Numbered from the stretch's first letter, positions 11,701 to 22,711 are shown. The stretch is 64,000 nt of DNA from Roridomyces roridus (GCA_029378245.1 JARKIF010000002.1:3720001-3784000); one strand, 5' to 3'. Notes: generated by a model not told the origin, from the sequence alone. A program made the numbers and translations.

Positions 11701-14409
11701 CCATGGCATTGATCTTGTCCGCAAGCGCAAAAAGAAAGTCGACCACACACCTCCCAACGTCGAAATCGGCAAGGCAGTTGCAGCCCAACCGAACACGAAA
11801 TACATTGACGCGCTCCTGAATTCGTCCGCTCTCCTCAACGAATACGAGCAGGTGGAGGGTCTCCGACAAGTCCTGGTCAATCCCAAGGAGATTAACCTTG
11901 CCAATGTCGCTCCACGCGAGATTGCGTCCAGCTTGGTCGATCAAATCAACCGCCAAAATCAACTCAGCACGCAATTGCATTTGGCTCTGCACTCGACATC
12001 GGGGTCTTCTGACTCGACGGGATGGAACCCGCACTTGGCCGATCTTACCTTTGCCTGCATCTGCGACATAGGCAACTCGGTATCGGTGCTGGAGGTGGAG
12101 AGCGGCATACAGGACCTTGTATCTCGCGGCGCACAGGCCCAGGTCTGTCGGTCACTGGTGGCAGCGTATGAGTGGCTGGTGTATCTCAGCCCATCCCTTG
12201 CCGCACAATTGGTCGAGCTTCAGAAGGAGAAGCCAACGGAATTGGCTGACCAGTTTCCAAAGTTGGCGCCGATGGTGGCGCATATTGTCGCATTTGTGCA
12301 GGAGTCTGCGCGGGCACAAATAGCAGCAAGGGCCAAGAAGAAGAAGAAGCCTGGCCGAAAGCCAAAGACGAAGAAGCACCCTGATCCCAAAGTGGCACCA
12401 CAACCGCCTCCAGCTGCAGATGATCCAGTGTCTGGTGCCGTAGAGTCGACCATTCCGGTTGAGGCGAACCGTTACAGCAGTATTCCGGCAGATCTCTGGG
12501 GATTAATTCCTGCCTCTGCTCGTACTGCCGAGATTCGACTGCAGCCCATAAATCTCAAGAATCGGTTTGACTCCCCTGACTCGCAGGCCGTGTATGATGT
12601 TGCAGCAAATCTGCTTTGCAGGCTCTGGGATGAGCATCTTCTCCTGCGCCCAATGTCACGCCTCGACAAGCTGTTGAACGGTTCAAGGTGCCAACCAGAC
12701 CTAGTGTCCCTTCGAGAGCGCTGCATCACACGAGGCGCTATTCTGCTCCGGTTGGCCGATATTCTAGGGGATGGTATTTTTGCAGCACAGCGGATGAAAG
12801 ATTTTTTGCGCCAGCCGACAACAATGTTTCCGACAAGTCTCGACCGCTACAAACATTTTTGTGCAGCAGTGGAAAAGGACGAGGGGCAGGCCATGTCGGT
12901 TCTGGACCTCTATATCACTCAGGTGCTTGTCAAAGAGCCCGATCTCAGGGAGGTTTGCCAGAACCTTGGAGACTCGGTGCACAAGGGGTTGCTGACACTT
13001 AACCTTGGTGTGCCAATCTCGGATGAGATTTGGGAGGATCCACAGGCGCTGCTCCTGCCCGAGACCTTGATCAATGCTACTGCGGCTGGGAAGGGCAGGA
13101 CGAAGGCACGCACCAGGCAGCTCCCAGACGTCGCTCCAACCCTCGATTCCCTTCTACCCAGAAATCCTTCTTTTGGTATAGTTGCTGCTGTCGTTCGCAA
13201 GGCACTCGCTCAACAGCGGGAGGAGCACTCCCATGCCACACCCGCTAATCCCGACACAGTGTATCGCCGCCTTCTCCAAGCTTTGCATCCAACAACAGGC
13301 GGAACACCTGGCTACCACGACCCGGACCACATGAATCCCATCCGTGCCAAGCTTCAGGGTTTCAAGCTGCTCCGAGACGTACTTCCATTCGAGCTACTCA
13401 CGACAAAGACGGGGATGTCCAGCCTACTTGCGTTCATGAGCACGGGTCAAGGCTATGCCACGCAACAATTCCTCGGTCAAATCAAGCAGCGGGCGGGCAG
13501 AATGCATTTCCAGAAGTTGCAAGATTGCGTGGACACTTTCGAGTCCGAGGAAGCGAAACAGCAGAACCTGCTTGTGAAAATGAAATTCGATAATATGAAC
13601 ATATACGGCACTGCCAATACGTTGTACAGCGTTCATCCGAGCATATCCATTCCCGGCACCAGGAAGCGCAGGACGCTGACGATACGGGAGAAATTCGAGC
13701 CCATGTTTGACGCAAAGCTGCAGGGCAGCTACAGTGCGCTTTTGGGGACGCTTTCTGGCAAGGACCCATCAACCTCGGACGCACCCAGAGTTAGGTGGGA
13801 TAGCGTACTGCATTGGATTGTGAAGAGTGGACTTGTTGGATTCGCCAGTGGGCTTGGTGCCTTGCAGTTTGCCAACAATTTGGTGCTGGCAGGTGTCGCA
13901 TCGCCGCCATCTCCGGACGACATGGCCCAATGGATACACCTTCACAAAGGCTATGGCGCGTTTCGTGGCTTGCAGCTGCTTGGCTTCAACCTGCCCCGCA
14001 ATGCCTCGCCGTCTTCCGTTCGCGCTGCGTTCATCTGCGTGTATGCCTGGCTCGATCATCATCTGTCGGAGAAAGACAAGGATCTTGTCGACTTTGGGGC
14101 CATCTTTGTCGAGCAACTGCTCTGCAAAATTGGCCGGTGGCAACGCATTTTCGCAGCAAAGTGTGGAAAGGAAGATTTGGCAGAGAGAGCGCGCAAAGAG
14201 TTTGAGAAGACGGTCGGGTGGAAAGCTGGTGAAAACGAGAGCAATTACGACAAATGGCCAATTCCTCCCTGCGTTGACAGATCCGTCTTCAAGGCAATTA
14301 TCGAGGCTAGGTGAGTGTACTTGGTGTCGCTTTCACTCTAACCGACATGCCGAATAGGGAGAGCGCGGTGGTATTCTTAGACAGCGAGGATGGAGTGGGA
14401 GATTTGTAG
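8732..14409 (+). CDS. Transposon ORF B: 1,810-aa chromodomain protein
   Basis: Six exons (8732-8924, 8968-9057, 9111-10996, 11049-11474, 11525-14310, 14358-14409) join to 1,811 codons. The start is the ATG opening MEPNELSSQPPLENVL; an in-frame ATG at 8672 is an alternative. Residues about 740-850 are Ser/Glu-rich with basic clusters (RKRRR, KQRKKGEKRR) that could be nuclear localisation signals. Residues about 852-900 form a chromodomain split by the 11475-11524 intron: NVFVVKAIL, then RRWLVQWGGY and ENTWEP. The cage-type aromatics are F854, W875 and Y878. In HP1-like proteins this fold binds methylated histone H3 tails. The ~720 residues before and ~900 after it match nothing I know; a Lys/Arg tract (KKKKKPGRKPKTKK) lies near residue 1,140. 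It is convergent with ORF C, with 165 bp between stops. A role in choosing insertion sites or binding transposon chromatin is inferred. Confidence 0.78.
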
Positions 14410-14574
14410 TCTGAATGCAAAGAAACAGTGGGATCGAGAGAGAGAGACGGAATCGAATAATGTAGAGTGCGATCACTTGTAATTGTATATTGCTACCACT
14501 ATGTCTGTTCTACATCTCGCTTGGTTCTCATCCATTTATCTTCATGTTTTTACCACATAATATGATTATCTGAA

Positions 14575-16410
14575 CTAGACCGTCTGGTAGTAATCCAAAA
14601 CCGTCTTTGCGTGCTTCTCCCATTGCTCCCATGTCTGTGATCCCAGCGCCCGATACTCGGGAGGCACTCTGGCATGATCTTTGCGAGGCAGACCGGCCAC
14701 AAGCTCACCCAAGAGCTCTGCCTGTGTCTTGAGCTCTTCTGCTACGCTGTGACGTCGTTCCTGTACACTACACAGTGTCATGTATGCGCTGTGGCAATTC
14801 ATGAAGATCCGGCGCCAATTGCGGAATGTGCTGAGCGACGGGCACCCTGGGCACCATTCAGCAACCTGCTCCCAACCAACAGATAGGCCGCCCTCGACAT
14901 CGACGGCAGGTGGTGTGGGGAGTCCGGTCGAGGACCAGTCCATGCCGAGCGCCGTCGTAACCTCAAAAACAACACGTGTGAACTGGAGGCCTTTGTATGC
15001 CGCGCCCAAAACACCCGCCTGAACACGAGTCTGCACTTCTTTGACATCGCCGAAACGACTGCTCAGATATGTGTAGACAGTGGACGTTGCCGGAAGGGTG
15101 CTTGTTGGAGTTTGGGTAGACGCAAAAGTCAGGGGCAGAGAAACCTGGGCCACATTCGCATTCTGGACAAGGTATGAGCCTCAGAGTTTCCTATCGACAA
15201 CGCAAATTGAGAGACTTACCATATGTGTAAGATACATAACGTAGCAAGGCGTGCCGGGCGGAAGATTTTTAGAAGCAAGGAGGTCTTTGGTCTCCTGAGC
15301 ATCACGAAAGGCGGGGGGAACGATCGTAGTGCTGAAGGAGGAGGCTTGGAGAATCTCAGCAGGTGCGAAAATGCCAATGTCCTGATGGCCCGTCTGATAG
15401 TCGCCCAGGAAGTCGCTGTCCGGACGCAGTGGCATCTGCGATACAGCCAATGCCATGGAGCCCCTGGTGATTTTTCCCACCGCATGGCAGAACAAGGGTG
15501 AAGCCGAACGGAATTTTTGGATGAGATCGCTGATGGTGGGTGTTGCTGGAAGGTCGAGGACGCAGAGATGCACAACCGGACGGGCGATGATCAACCCGAC
15601 GAAAACAAGGGCGGCTTGTAGCTTATGAGCCTCCTCTGGGGATGGCACGGACGGGTCTTGATAATGAATCCCATGCTCTGAGGCAATTTGCTGGAGGGCT
15701 TTCTGGAACTCGCTGTCTTCCTGACCTTCGAGGACAATCCGTTGAGCTTGGCAAATACAGTCAGATTTTTACTGAGTACGCCTAGGAGGAGAATGTGGCT
15801 TACGTCCACGGGATCTCGGTCGCCGACGACGGTCACTGGACTGGACGAGGGGTGGTGGAGACTCCAGGGGTGCTAAATAGTGTTTCAGTCAGCACAATTG
15901 TTTGCAACACTTGACACAAAAAGACACACCTTGTTCGTCCTCATTCTCAGAGGTGTCTGGGAGGAAAAGGGCGGTCTGACCGTACTCTCTGCCTGTGTCC
16001 AGGACCAAGGGTGCAGAAACGTTGTCCTGCTCCTGAGCGATAGGCTCCTGAGTAGCCTCAGCGGGCTCCTGAGCCGTGGTCTGCTGCTCTGCAGTCTCCT
16101 GAGCAGGGGAAATGTCCGCTCCAAATTGCCCGCGCAGCAGGCGGCTTGGATTATTAGGAGGTTCTCGAGACATCAGTGAGGGGTGGAAAGCGACCCCCGA
16201 GGCTCTATTCTCTACATCTTGGTGAAGGGGCAAGGTTCCGTTTACGAGTCTGCTTTGATGAATGAGCGGAGTGCGAGTGCGGTCCGTCAAGGGGGTGGCC
16301 TGCATGGCGGGGTCCTGGGTTGGAGTAACTATACGGGTCGAAGGTTCCCGGGGTGGAAGCTGTTGGAGACTTGTGCTGCGACCAGGATGGTAGGAGGGGT
16401 CGGCAGACAT
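14575..16410 (-). CDS. Transposon ORF C: 554-aa protein of unknown function
   Basis: Four exons (16410-15930, 15872-15804, 15746-15220, 15162-14575) sum to 1,665 nt with one stop. The N-terminal ~160 residues are Pro/Gln/Glu-rich and probably disordered, with repeated QE/AQEP motifs. After a short Arg-rich exon (SSDRRRRPRS) comes a globular region of about 350 residues (landmarks ARPVVHLCVLDLP, PGTPCYVMYLTHM, GLGMDW-like and ALGSQTWEQWEKH). I find no catalytic motif and do not recognise the family. It starts 61 bp after the transposase stop on the same strand, so both may be expressed together. Its conserved placement beside the transposase suggests an accessory role in transposition, which is inference. 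Confidence 0.72.
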
Positions 16411-16471
16411 GGACAAAAAAAATGGATAAGATCTGATGGCACGCGCTTTGAATTTGCAATGGATTGTGATG

Positions 16472-18279
16472 CTAGTCGTCATTCTCGTAGAAAGAGTTAC
16501 AGATTGCCAGAGCCTCCCGCCAAACAAGCTTGCGCACACCCATATCCCACGAAGAAAGATCAACGAGCTCCGCAAGCTGGGCATCCAAATCCGCCACAAA
16601 GTCGGCGGACAATGGGCCTTCAGGTGGCTCAACAATTACCTCGGCCATGGTCTCGGGGGTGGCAAATGTTGCAAATGGGTCATGGGCAGCCCATGGTTGG
16701 TCATTGTTGGTAGCAAGGTGTCCGATAAGCTGGGGGTTGTTTTGAGCCTGCCAATCAATACCGAAATCATCGATGTGGGCATATGCTGCCTCCTCCTGCT
16801 CGAAAAGAGCCGTGGACAGCCCTCGTGGACCCTGCTCCAAAAGTCCGAACGTAAACATGTCCCGGGGACTGCGACGACCCTCCCCTTCCAACGCCACTTT
16901 GTGCGAATTCCACGCCTCGACCCATTCATCCACCTCCTCATTGATTTTCTCCAAAAACAAATGGTGAAGCAGCCAGATATGGCTAGGGTTGTCGTTGGAA
17001 AGGCCATAGTAGAGCTCAAGCTCAAAGAAGAAGTCGACCCACTTGCTGGCAATGCCACGGGTGAAATCCACCCAAAGGCGTTCGATGCGGATGTTGTGAA
17101 CCGATCTAACCAATCTTTCAGGTCCGAAGTGTGTATTTGAATAGGACACTCACCGCCCCCAGATATATGATCCCCGGTTAGGGCCCCACAGCTCTTCCAT
17201 TCTCTGGGCGACACGAATATTCTCAGTCCCGTGATCACCACGGACACGGCTGGGAAGCCCATGGAGACCAATCGCGCACTCAAACAAAGCGAGAACAGTA
17301 GCACCGCGATTGTTGTTGCTCACTCGGGCACCAGTGACAAATCTCGACTTGCCATCAATGAAAGCGTGAGTCACAAGTTTCCAGCGGATAAGCGCTACCA
17401 TTCGTGAGTGTTTAGCTCATACAAAGAAAACTCGAGGAACTGACCATGCTGTCCATCGTGGTGCCACAGAGAATTTACCCCTGGAACGGCATAAACCCTG
17501 CGCTGGATGGTCCGGTCTCCAAAACGGCGGGGCACTCCATGGACACGTTGATATGACGCTCGGATTCGATCTTCAGGAACACGGAAACCGCGTGCAAGAA
17601 GGGCACCGGAAATCATGGTCCGACCAAAATGAGGGAATAGGTGTAGGATATCTGCGACTTGTGCATCCAAGTCGTCTGGCATGTCGCTGATAGCTGCGAT
17701 GGTGGGGCGAGTGGACTGCCACACACGGAGGGGCTCCCCGTTTTCGATGTACGTGTCTTGGTATACCGGTGGCCCTGGGGTGGCAAGTCCGTGTTTTAGA
17801 GCGTAGCGTCGGACCGTACGCGGATGGCAATTCAGGGAGCGAGCAATCCCAGTTGGCCCACGGAGCTGCAGCGCACCCTCAAGGAATGTTTTGTTGATAT
17901 TCTTGGCGGGTCGGCCCACCTTGCGTCGGCCAGGCGGGGGTTCCTCTGTAACAGAGAGCATGGGAACCGTGAGTGGATCTGCAGATTGATTCATCGCTTC
18001 CTCCAAGGCGCGGGTCATGGTCGCGATGTTGGTCCGGAGATGGGTGAATTCAGCAGGGGAGAAGAGTGCTGCATGCTTTAGTTCATACAATCAGTGAGCC
18101 GTTCAAGTCGGACGAGAGAAGCGTTTGCAGACCTGCTCAGCTGACGATAGAAAGCGGGCACAATCATCGATCTGAGCACGGAGGCGCGGGGCATCACCGA
18201 GCTGGGTTCGGAGGGCGGTCCGGACGCGTTGGTCTAAAAGAGTGAAGCTGTGTCGTATGTTGAAAAGCGGGTCAGGCAT
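16472..18279 (-). CDS. IS3EU-like DDE integrase-fold transposase, 550 aa
   Basis: Four exons (18279-18133, 18075-17445, 17394-17154, 17105-16472) give exactly 551 codons. Residues 98-110 contain an AT-hook-like GRRKVGRPAKN, followed by a helix-turn-helix (about 110-145; GPTGIARSLNCHPRTVRRYA). A second HTH (about 185-230; ISGALLARGFRVPEDRI) resembles the HTH_21 segment of bacterial IS3 transposases. The rve-type catalytic core follows: D256 in WHHDGQH, the FIDGKSRFV strand, D313 in RVRGDHGTEN and E348 in SVHNIRIERLW, with 34 residues between D313 and E348. All three acidic residues are present. The intron 3 acceptor was chosen because it gives the expected GRSVHN motif. It is closest to the right end, reading inward. 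It should cut and join element ends in the nucleus. Integrase type is clear; IS3EU naming is moderately sure. Confidence 0.85.
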
Positions 18280-18556
18280 CCGCAGACTTGGAGAAGATGG
18301 CGGACAGAATCAAAAGCCGGATCACCCCAAATAGGAACCTCCGACTCCTTGCTGGATATTGTGTTCTTTGAGTGGCTTTTAAGGGGTGTCTTCACACTCG
18401 GGTCGGCGTATGGGTTGTCTCAACAGAGAAATATATTTTGTCAATTGTAAGGATGAGGCAGAGGTTGTTAAGTGGTATAAGTACGGCCACCAAATCCGGA
18501 TATGGGAGAAATTGTACCAAAACTCTGAGCCCAGAAAGGAAATTGATGAACAGCAC

Positions 18557-18820
18557 GACATTGCACGGTGCAGCCATGCAGAGGCATGATAGCCAATGCA
18601 GTGCTGATGCAGGGTGATGCATCTGTATTTCCACTGCACAGATCCGCCGTGCAGTGGCAGCCGGTGCAGGTCCAGCACAGTCCAAATGCAGCCTCGAAAC
18701 AAGGTCAAATTACGCTTTTGCATGGGTCAGCACACCATTGCATGTCGATGCATGCCATTGCACTCCGGTGCATCCCTCAGCATGCCGTGCATTAGTGTGC
18801 ATTGGTGTGCATTTGCATTT
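18557..18820. repeat. Right subterminal TGCA-word array
   Basis: About twenty TGCA tetramers in 260 bp, the mirror of the left array. A block read inverted as ATGCTGAGGGATGCA matches the left GTGCTGAGGGATGCA. Together with the left array these are the most likely transposase recognition sites. The array also lies 280-540 bp upstream of the transposase start and may overlap its promoter. Confidence 0.8.
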
Positions 18821-18841
18821 TGTCCAGTAAACACAGTCATA
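18798..18841 (-). repeat. Right terminal inverted repeat of the transposon
   Basis: Reverse complement begins TATGACTGTGTTTACTGGAC and continues AAAATGCA, pairing with 2390-2433. The element ends CATA, directly followed by the second GTCTTT. Confidence 0.88.
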
Positions 18842-18847
18842 GTCTTT
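18842..18847. repeat. Target site duplication, right copy (GTCTTT)
   Basis: Exact match to 2384-2389. Removing the element and one copy gives the likely empty site ...ACCC-GTCTTT-GCTCC... Confidence 0.85.
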
Positions 18848-19740
18848 GCTCCTTTCTGTCTACTTCTATGAAATTCTATCCTGGACCTTGCAACCTATGC
18901 AGCGCAATCTACCGCGAACTCCTGAAAGCCTCTACCCGACCTCTACCTCTCGCCCACTTTCTCCCTGCTTATCTCGTGCTGCCACCTGGCTGAAACAACG
19001 GAGACTCGCCGCCGACGTGTCCAATTGCCCTGAGCCCTGGAAACTGTCTGTGCAAATTCACTGGATTTCATTCACAGGCAAAGTCTATCGGAAAGACGGT
19101 GAGTGCAGCCAATGATAGGTATCTTGCAGGCAGCGTGACCGCGGATTCAGATAGTCCCTTGAAAGCCCTATTTTTGTGTCTGCCAATACGAGGTCTACTC
19201 TAGCTCGGACCTTGAGATTGCCCCATCGCCCGGACGACAAAAGAACAGCCTAATGCATCCGTAATCCTCAGAAGACGCTTGGCAGCCGTACTATGCCGCA
19301 TGGTCGGATCCTTCTTTGGTGGCTCGGCATCGTCTTCTGCGCCCTCACCGCGCTCGTGCACGCTCGCAAGAATGTTGAGCACTGAGCTTCGAAGAGGAAG
19401 TTGGGAAAGGTTCAAGAAAGGTTTATGAGATGCCACTGCTTTCTTCGACCAAGAACGAGTTCTGTGGCTGATGAGGTCTGAGGAGAAGGCACGGTGAGTC
19501 GTAGCTTGCTTAATGGTCAAGTTTGCTGAAAAGATGATAGGGTGAATCAGCGGTGTATCGAGAGTGTCCTATGCGCGTCTATTGCTGTACGACAACTGTA
19601 CGATATCTTCCTGCATTCGCATTTATTTAAACACCGCTCAGGCCGCGTGTATTCTTGACGGCTTGTCAGCGGAGATCAACCTTTGTAAGCTTCCTTCCTT
19701 CCCGTACTCAGATTCCACCCCTGCCTGTTTTCTGCCCCAC
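18848..19740. other. Right flank of the transposon, no confident gene
   Basis: A short plus-strand frame starts at ATG 18897 (MQRNLPRTPESLYPTSTSRP) and could be the first exon of a gene that originally faced away from the 581-2307 gene, but no continuation is convincing. From about 19,500 the sequence resembles the upstream regions of BTB copies 2 and 4 (shared words CTTAATGG and GGTGTATCG). Confidence 0.4.
19624..19631 (+). promoter_or_regulatory. TATA-like box, BTB copy 1
   Basis: TATTTAAA within TTTATTTAAACACCGCT, about 110 bp upstream of the ATG at 19741. The same block is found upstream of copy 4, so the promoter was duplicated with the gene. Confidence 0.55.
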
Positions 19741-20727
19741 ATGTCCGATTCACACGCCGCTGCTCCCCCCTTCGTCCCTACCTCCCCATTCGACGACCCG
19801 GGCGCGGATGTCATCCTTCGTTCATCCGATGGCGTCAACTTCCACGTCCACCGCCTCATCCTCTCCGTCGCCTCCCCGTTCTTCAAGCAGATGTTCACGC
19901 TTCCCCAGCCAGCCTCCGAGCCCGACATACCCGTAATGCCAGTGTCCGAGTCTGCTATCCTACTCAATTGCGGACTAAGGCTATGGTATCCTGGCGCCGA
20001 TCCAGCCGCAGACGAGGAGCTGGAGTTGGTGTGCGAGGCGCTGCATGTCTTCATCCACAAATACGACATGCCATTCCTCACTTCCATGGCGAAGATCCGC
20101 CTCCGTCCACGCCTCGAGGAAGCTCCCGTTGCAATATATGCCATCGCCTGCCGTTTGCGATGGATGGACGTAGCCGTGGAGGCCGCGCAGGCAGCGCTCA
20201 AACTACCCATCCGTGATTTCAGTTCTCGTCAAATCGACTCGCAGCTTAGCGCCATCAACACGGACATGTATCAGGCGCTCTTACACTACCATGCTCAGTG
20301 CGGAGCAATTGCGTCGTCAGCGACTGCCGATCTTGCCTGGTACGAGGTTTCCGCCGATACCCCTGGTGCCTACTGCACAGGGGCGGACCCCCATTGTCCC
20401 CGTAACGCGGATAAGAGGTACCTGTGCTCGAATGGAGAGAAGCCTCTCAGGAGGTGGTTTGTCGATTATTTGGGCGAGTTGACAGCCCTTCTTAATCGAA
20501 CACCCGGCGGCAAACTGGACAATCCGGACCTCCTGCTGAAGGCGCACAAGGGCAGCCATCTCTGTCCTTACTGCGGAAAAAATGGGCTTGAGCGTATCGT
20601 GAAGTTCTCTGCACTTCTGGATGCACACATTCAGAAAGACCTTGATTCGGTGAGCTTTTCCAGCTACATCTTGAAGATCATGCTTTGACTCGAGACACCA
20701 CAGATCAAATTGAACCTGGATTTCTAA
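19741..20727 (+). CDS. BTB/POZ domain protein, tandem copy 1
   Basis: Two exons, 19741-20649 and 20704-20727, encode 310 residues. Residues about 18-110 form a BTB/POZ fold (GADVILRSSDGVNFHVHRLIL, then SPFFKQMFTLP), a protein-protein interaction module often used for dimerisation or cullin-3 adaptor roles. Conserved cysteines follow (AYCTGADPHC, YLCSNG, then HLCPYCGKNG near residue 275) and could bind zinc. The last exon is tiny and adds only IKLNLDF. The start is the ATG opening MSDSHAAAPPF, matched in copies 2-4. No signal peptide or membrane segment. It heads four paralogs on one strand, spaced about 1-2 kb. Agaricomycetes carry many such short BTB genes of unknown partners. Confidence 0.85.
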
Positions 20728-20952
20728 CCTTGTCTTATCCTCGATACCAGTTTCATGAATAATTCAGTTGCCTTTCTCGGAAAGCTCAAAAAAGTACCTC
20801 CATTGGCTTCGCTGAAGGCTCAGTCTCGAGTCGAACGGGACGCACGAGCCTCATCTGAAACCCATTGAGGGTGGAACGCAACTCGATTCTCGAGAGTCGA
20901 ATTCATATCGACGGCTTTGGGAGTGCTGGCCAAGCAAGCGTAGCAGAAAGTC

Positions 20953-21110
20953 CTCGCAATATGGTCCAGTCCCGAATCGAACGAGATAACTTTTGCAGTC
21001 GAGGATCGGTCCGTTCATGCATTGTTCGTACTTGGATGCACGCCTGGCGCTTGAGGCTCCTCGTGTTAACACAGATTTGCGATGCCAGATGGACCAAATT
21101 GAACGACTCG
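20953..21110 (-). repeat. tRNA-like SINE-type repeat between BTB copies 1 and 2
   Basis: On the minus strand a T-arm-like hairpin (stem TCCCG/CGGGA-like, loop TTCGATT; here with one stem change) ends a ~150-nt segment whose outer ends pair (GGTCCA...TGGACC), as in a tRNA acceptor stem. The far end shares the wording GATGCCAGATGGACCAAATTGAAC with the copy near 39.3 kb. A partial related T-arm lies at 20820-20842 (GTCTCGAGTCGAACGGGAC). Interspersed tRNA-derived repeats of this kind are usually SINEs. Confidence 0.5.
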
Positions 21111-21302
21111 TAGGTTGCTTAATGGTCGAGGTTGCTGAAAGGACGATACTTAGGGTAAGTAAATGAATGGTGTATCGAGGGTGTCACCTTCCTCCGCGTG
21201 GATTGCCGTGCAATTTCAAACTCAATTGGAAAGGACTTGTTCTGTGACGATTCTCTGACCGAACTGTGATATTCCATCAGACATGTCCTTGGTTCCCACA
21301 TC

Positions 21303-21310
21303 TATATAAA
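21303..21310 (+). promoter_or_regulatory. TATA box, BTB copy 2
   Basis: TATATAAA 26 bp before the ATG at 21336; the surrounding TATAAACCACCACCGCGCGTTTTCC parallels the copy 4 promoter. Confidence 0.6.
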
Positions 21311-21335
21311 CCACCACCGCGCGTTTTCCACCATG

Positions 21336-22312
21336 ATGTCAGATCTGGACACCGCTGCCACTCCCCCCTTCGTCCCTACCTCCCCATTCGACGACCCGAG
21401 CGCGGATGTCATTCTCCGTTCATCCGACGGCGTCGATTTCCACGTCCACCGCCTCATCCTCTCCACCGCTTGCCCGTTCTTCAAGCAGATGTTCACGCTC
21501 CCCCAACCAGCTTCAGAGCCCGACATTCCCGCAATGCCTGTTTCCGAGTCTGCTGTCCTGCTCAATTGCGGACTAAGGCTATGGTATCCCGGCGCCGATC
21601 CAGCCGCAGACGAGGAGTTGGAGTTGGTGTGCGAGGCGCTGTACATCTTCATCCACAAATACGACATGCCTTTCCTCACTTCCATGGCGAAGATCCGCCT
21701 CCGGCCGCGGATCGAGGAAGCTCCCGTTACGGTCTACGCCATTGCCTGCCGTCTGCGATGGATTGACGTAGCCGTGGAGGCCGCACAGGCAACTCTCAAA
21801 CTCCCCATCCGCGAATTCAATTCTCGTCACATCGACTCGCAGCTCAGCGCCATAAACACAGACATGTACCAGGCGCTCCTACACTACCATGGTCAATGCG
21901 GAGCAATTGCGTCGGCGGCCAGCAGCAACCTTAGCTGGTATACCCATTCCACTGGTACCCCGGGTGCTTACTGCAATGCGTCGGACTCACATTGTCGCGA
22001 CAAAGGCGATAAAAACTATATGTGCTCGAATGGGGACAGCCCCCTCAGGAAGTGGTTTGTCGACCATTTGGTCGAATTAACCGAACACCCGGCGGTAAAG
22101 TGGCGAATCCAGAGCTATTGCTGACCGCCATCAAGGGCAGCCAAATCTGTCCTCACTGCGGAGAAAATGGGCTTGCGCGTTTGAGGACCTTTTCTGCTCT
22201 CTTGGAGGTCTATATTCGTAAAGAACTGGACTCGGTGAGGTCTTCCAACTGCATCTCGACGACTGGTCTTTTACTCGAGATACCACAGATCAAGTTGAAC
22301 TTGGATTTCTGA
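21336..22312 (+). pseudogene. BTB/POZ domain protein, tandem copy 2, frameshifted
   Basis: Very close to copies 1 and 4 over the BTB domain and middle region. Directly after the word GAATTAACC (about 22081) 13 nt present in the other copies are missing, moving the frame so that it ends early with TGA at 22122-22124. The lost C-terminus is still present in another frame (SQICPHCGENGL...), as is the final micro-exon at 22289-22312 (IKLNLDF). So the cysteine-rich tail is intact in DNA but not in the predicted protein. The truncated 263-residue product would keep the BTB domain and might still work as a dimerisation partner. An unusual splice could also restore the frame; I see no clear donor and acceptor for it. 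Confidence 0.75.
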
Positions 22313-22711
22313 CCTTGTCTTATCCTTGATACCTGTTTTATATGGATGAATCCAGTTCAAATCCAGTTTCCCTTCTCCGCAGAATTTTCAAACAAAAAGT
22401 AATTTCCGTGACTTGTCAGTCACTTGCGATAAGGCTCAGTCCCAAGTCGAACGGGATATTTCCACATGCCAAATTCACCATTGTGTGCACCTGGCACCCC
22501 GCGGCTTGGTCCTCTTATGCCACTTGAGAACATAACTCGAATTTCACTCGAAGGATCGCGGAGAGTAAGACGACTTGAAGGGGTGGTCTGTGAAACGTAA
22601 GACTCAGGAAGGAGATCAACGCTTCCGTAAGCCGTGTGGCACCCTTTGCTTCCGGGCACCCACTGCCATATTCTGCCGCTGCCTGTTTTACACCCTCATC
22701 CTCGGACCCAC

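Larger units (their letters stand above)
2390..18841. mobile_element. 16.45-kb four-gene DNA transposon, IS3EU-like, with chromodomain gene
   Basis: Both ends, compared in inverted orientation, read TATG.C.G.GTTT..TGGACAAAATGCA..TGCACA..AATGCA. About 35 of the first 44 bases match, including an unbroken 13-bp core. A 6-bp duplication (GTCTTT) flanks it. Inside each end is a ~250-bp array rich in TGCA words. Cargo is four genes in two convergent pairs (2775-6615 + and 8732-14409 +; 16410-14575 - and 18279-16472 -) plus a minisatellite at about 6.66-7.69 kb. The gene nearest the right end is a DDE integrase-type transposase with apparently intact frame and triad, so the element may be autonomous. 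As I recall, IS3EU elements make 6-bp duplications and begin TAY; the TAT terminus and IS3-like transposase layout fit. Assignment to IS3EU is inference; a related integrase-type superfamily is possible. Confidence 0.9.
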
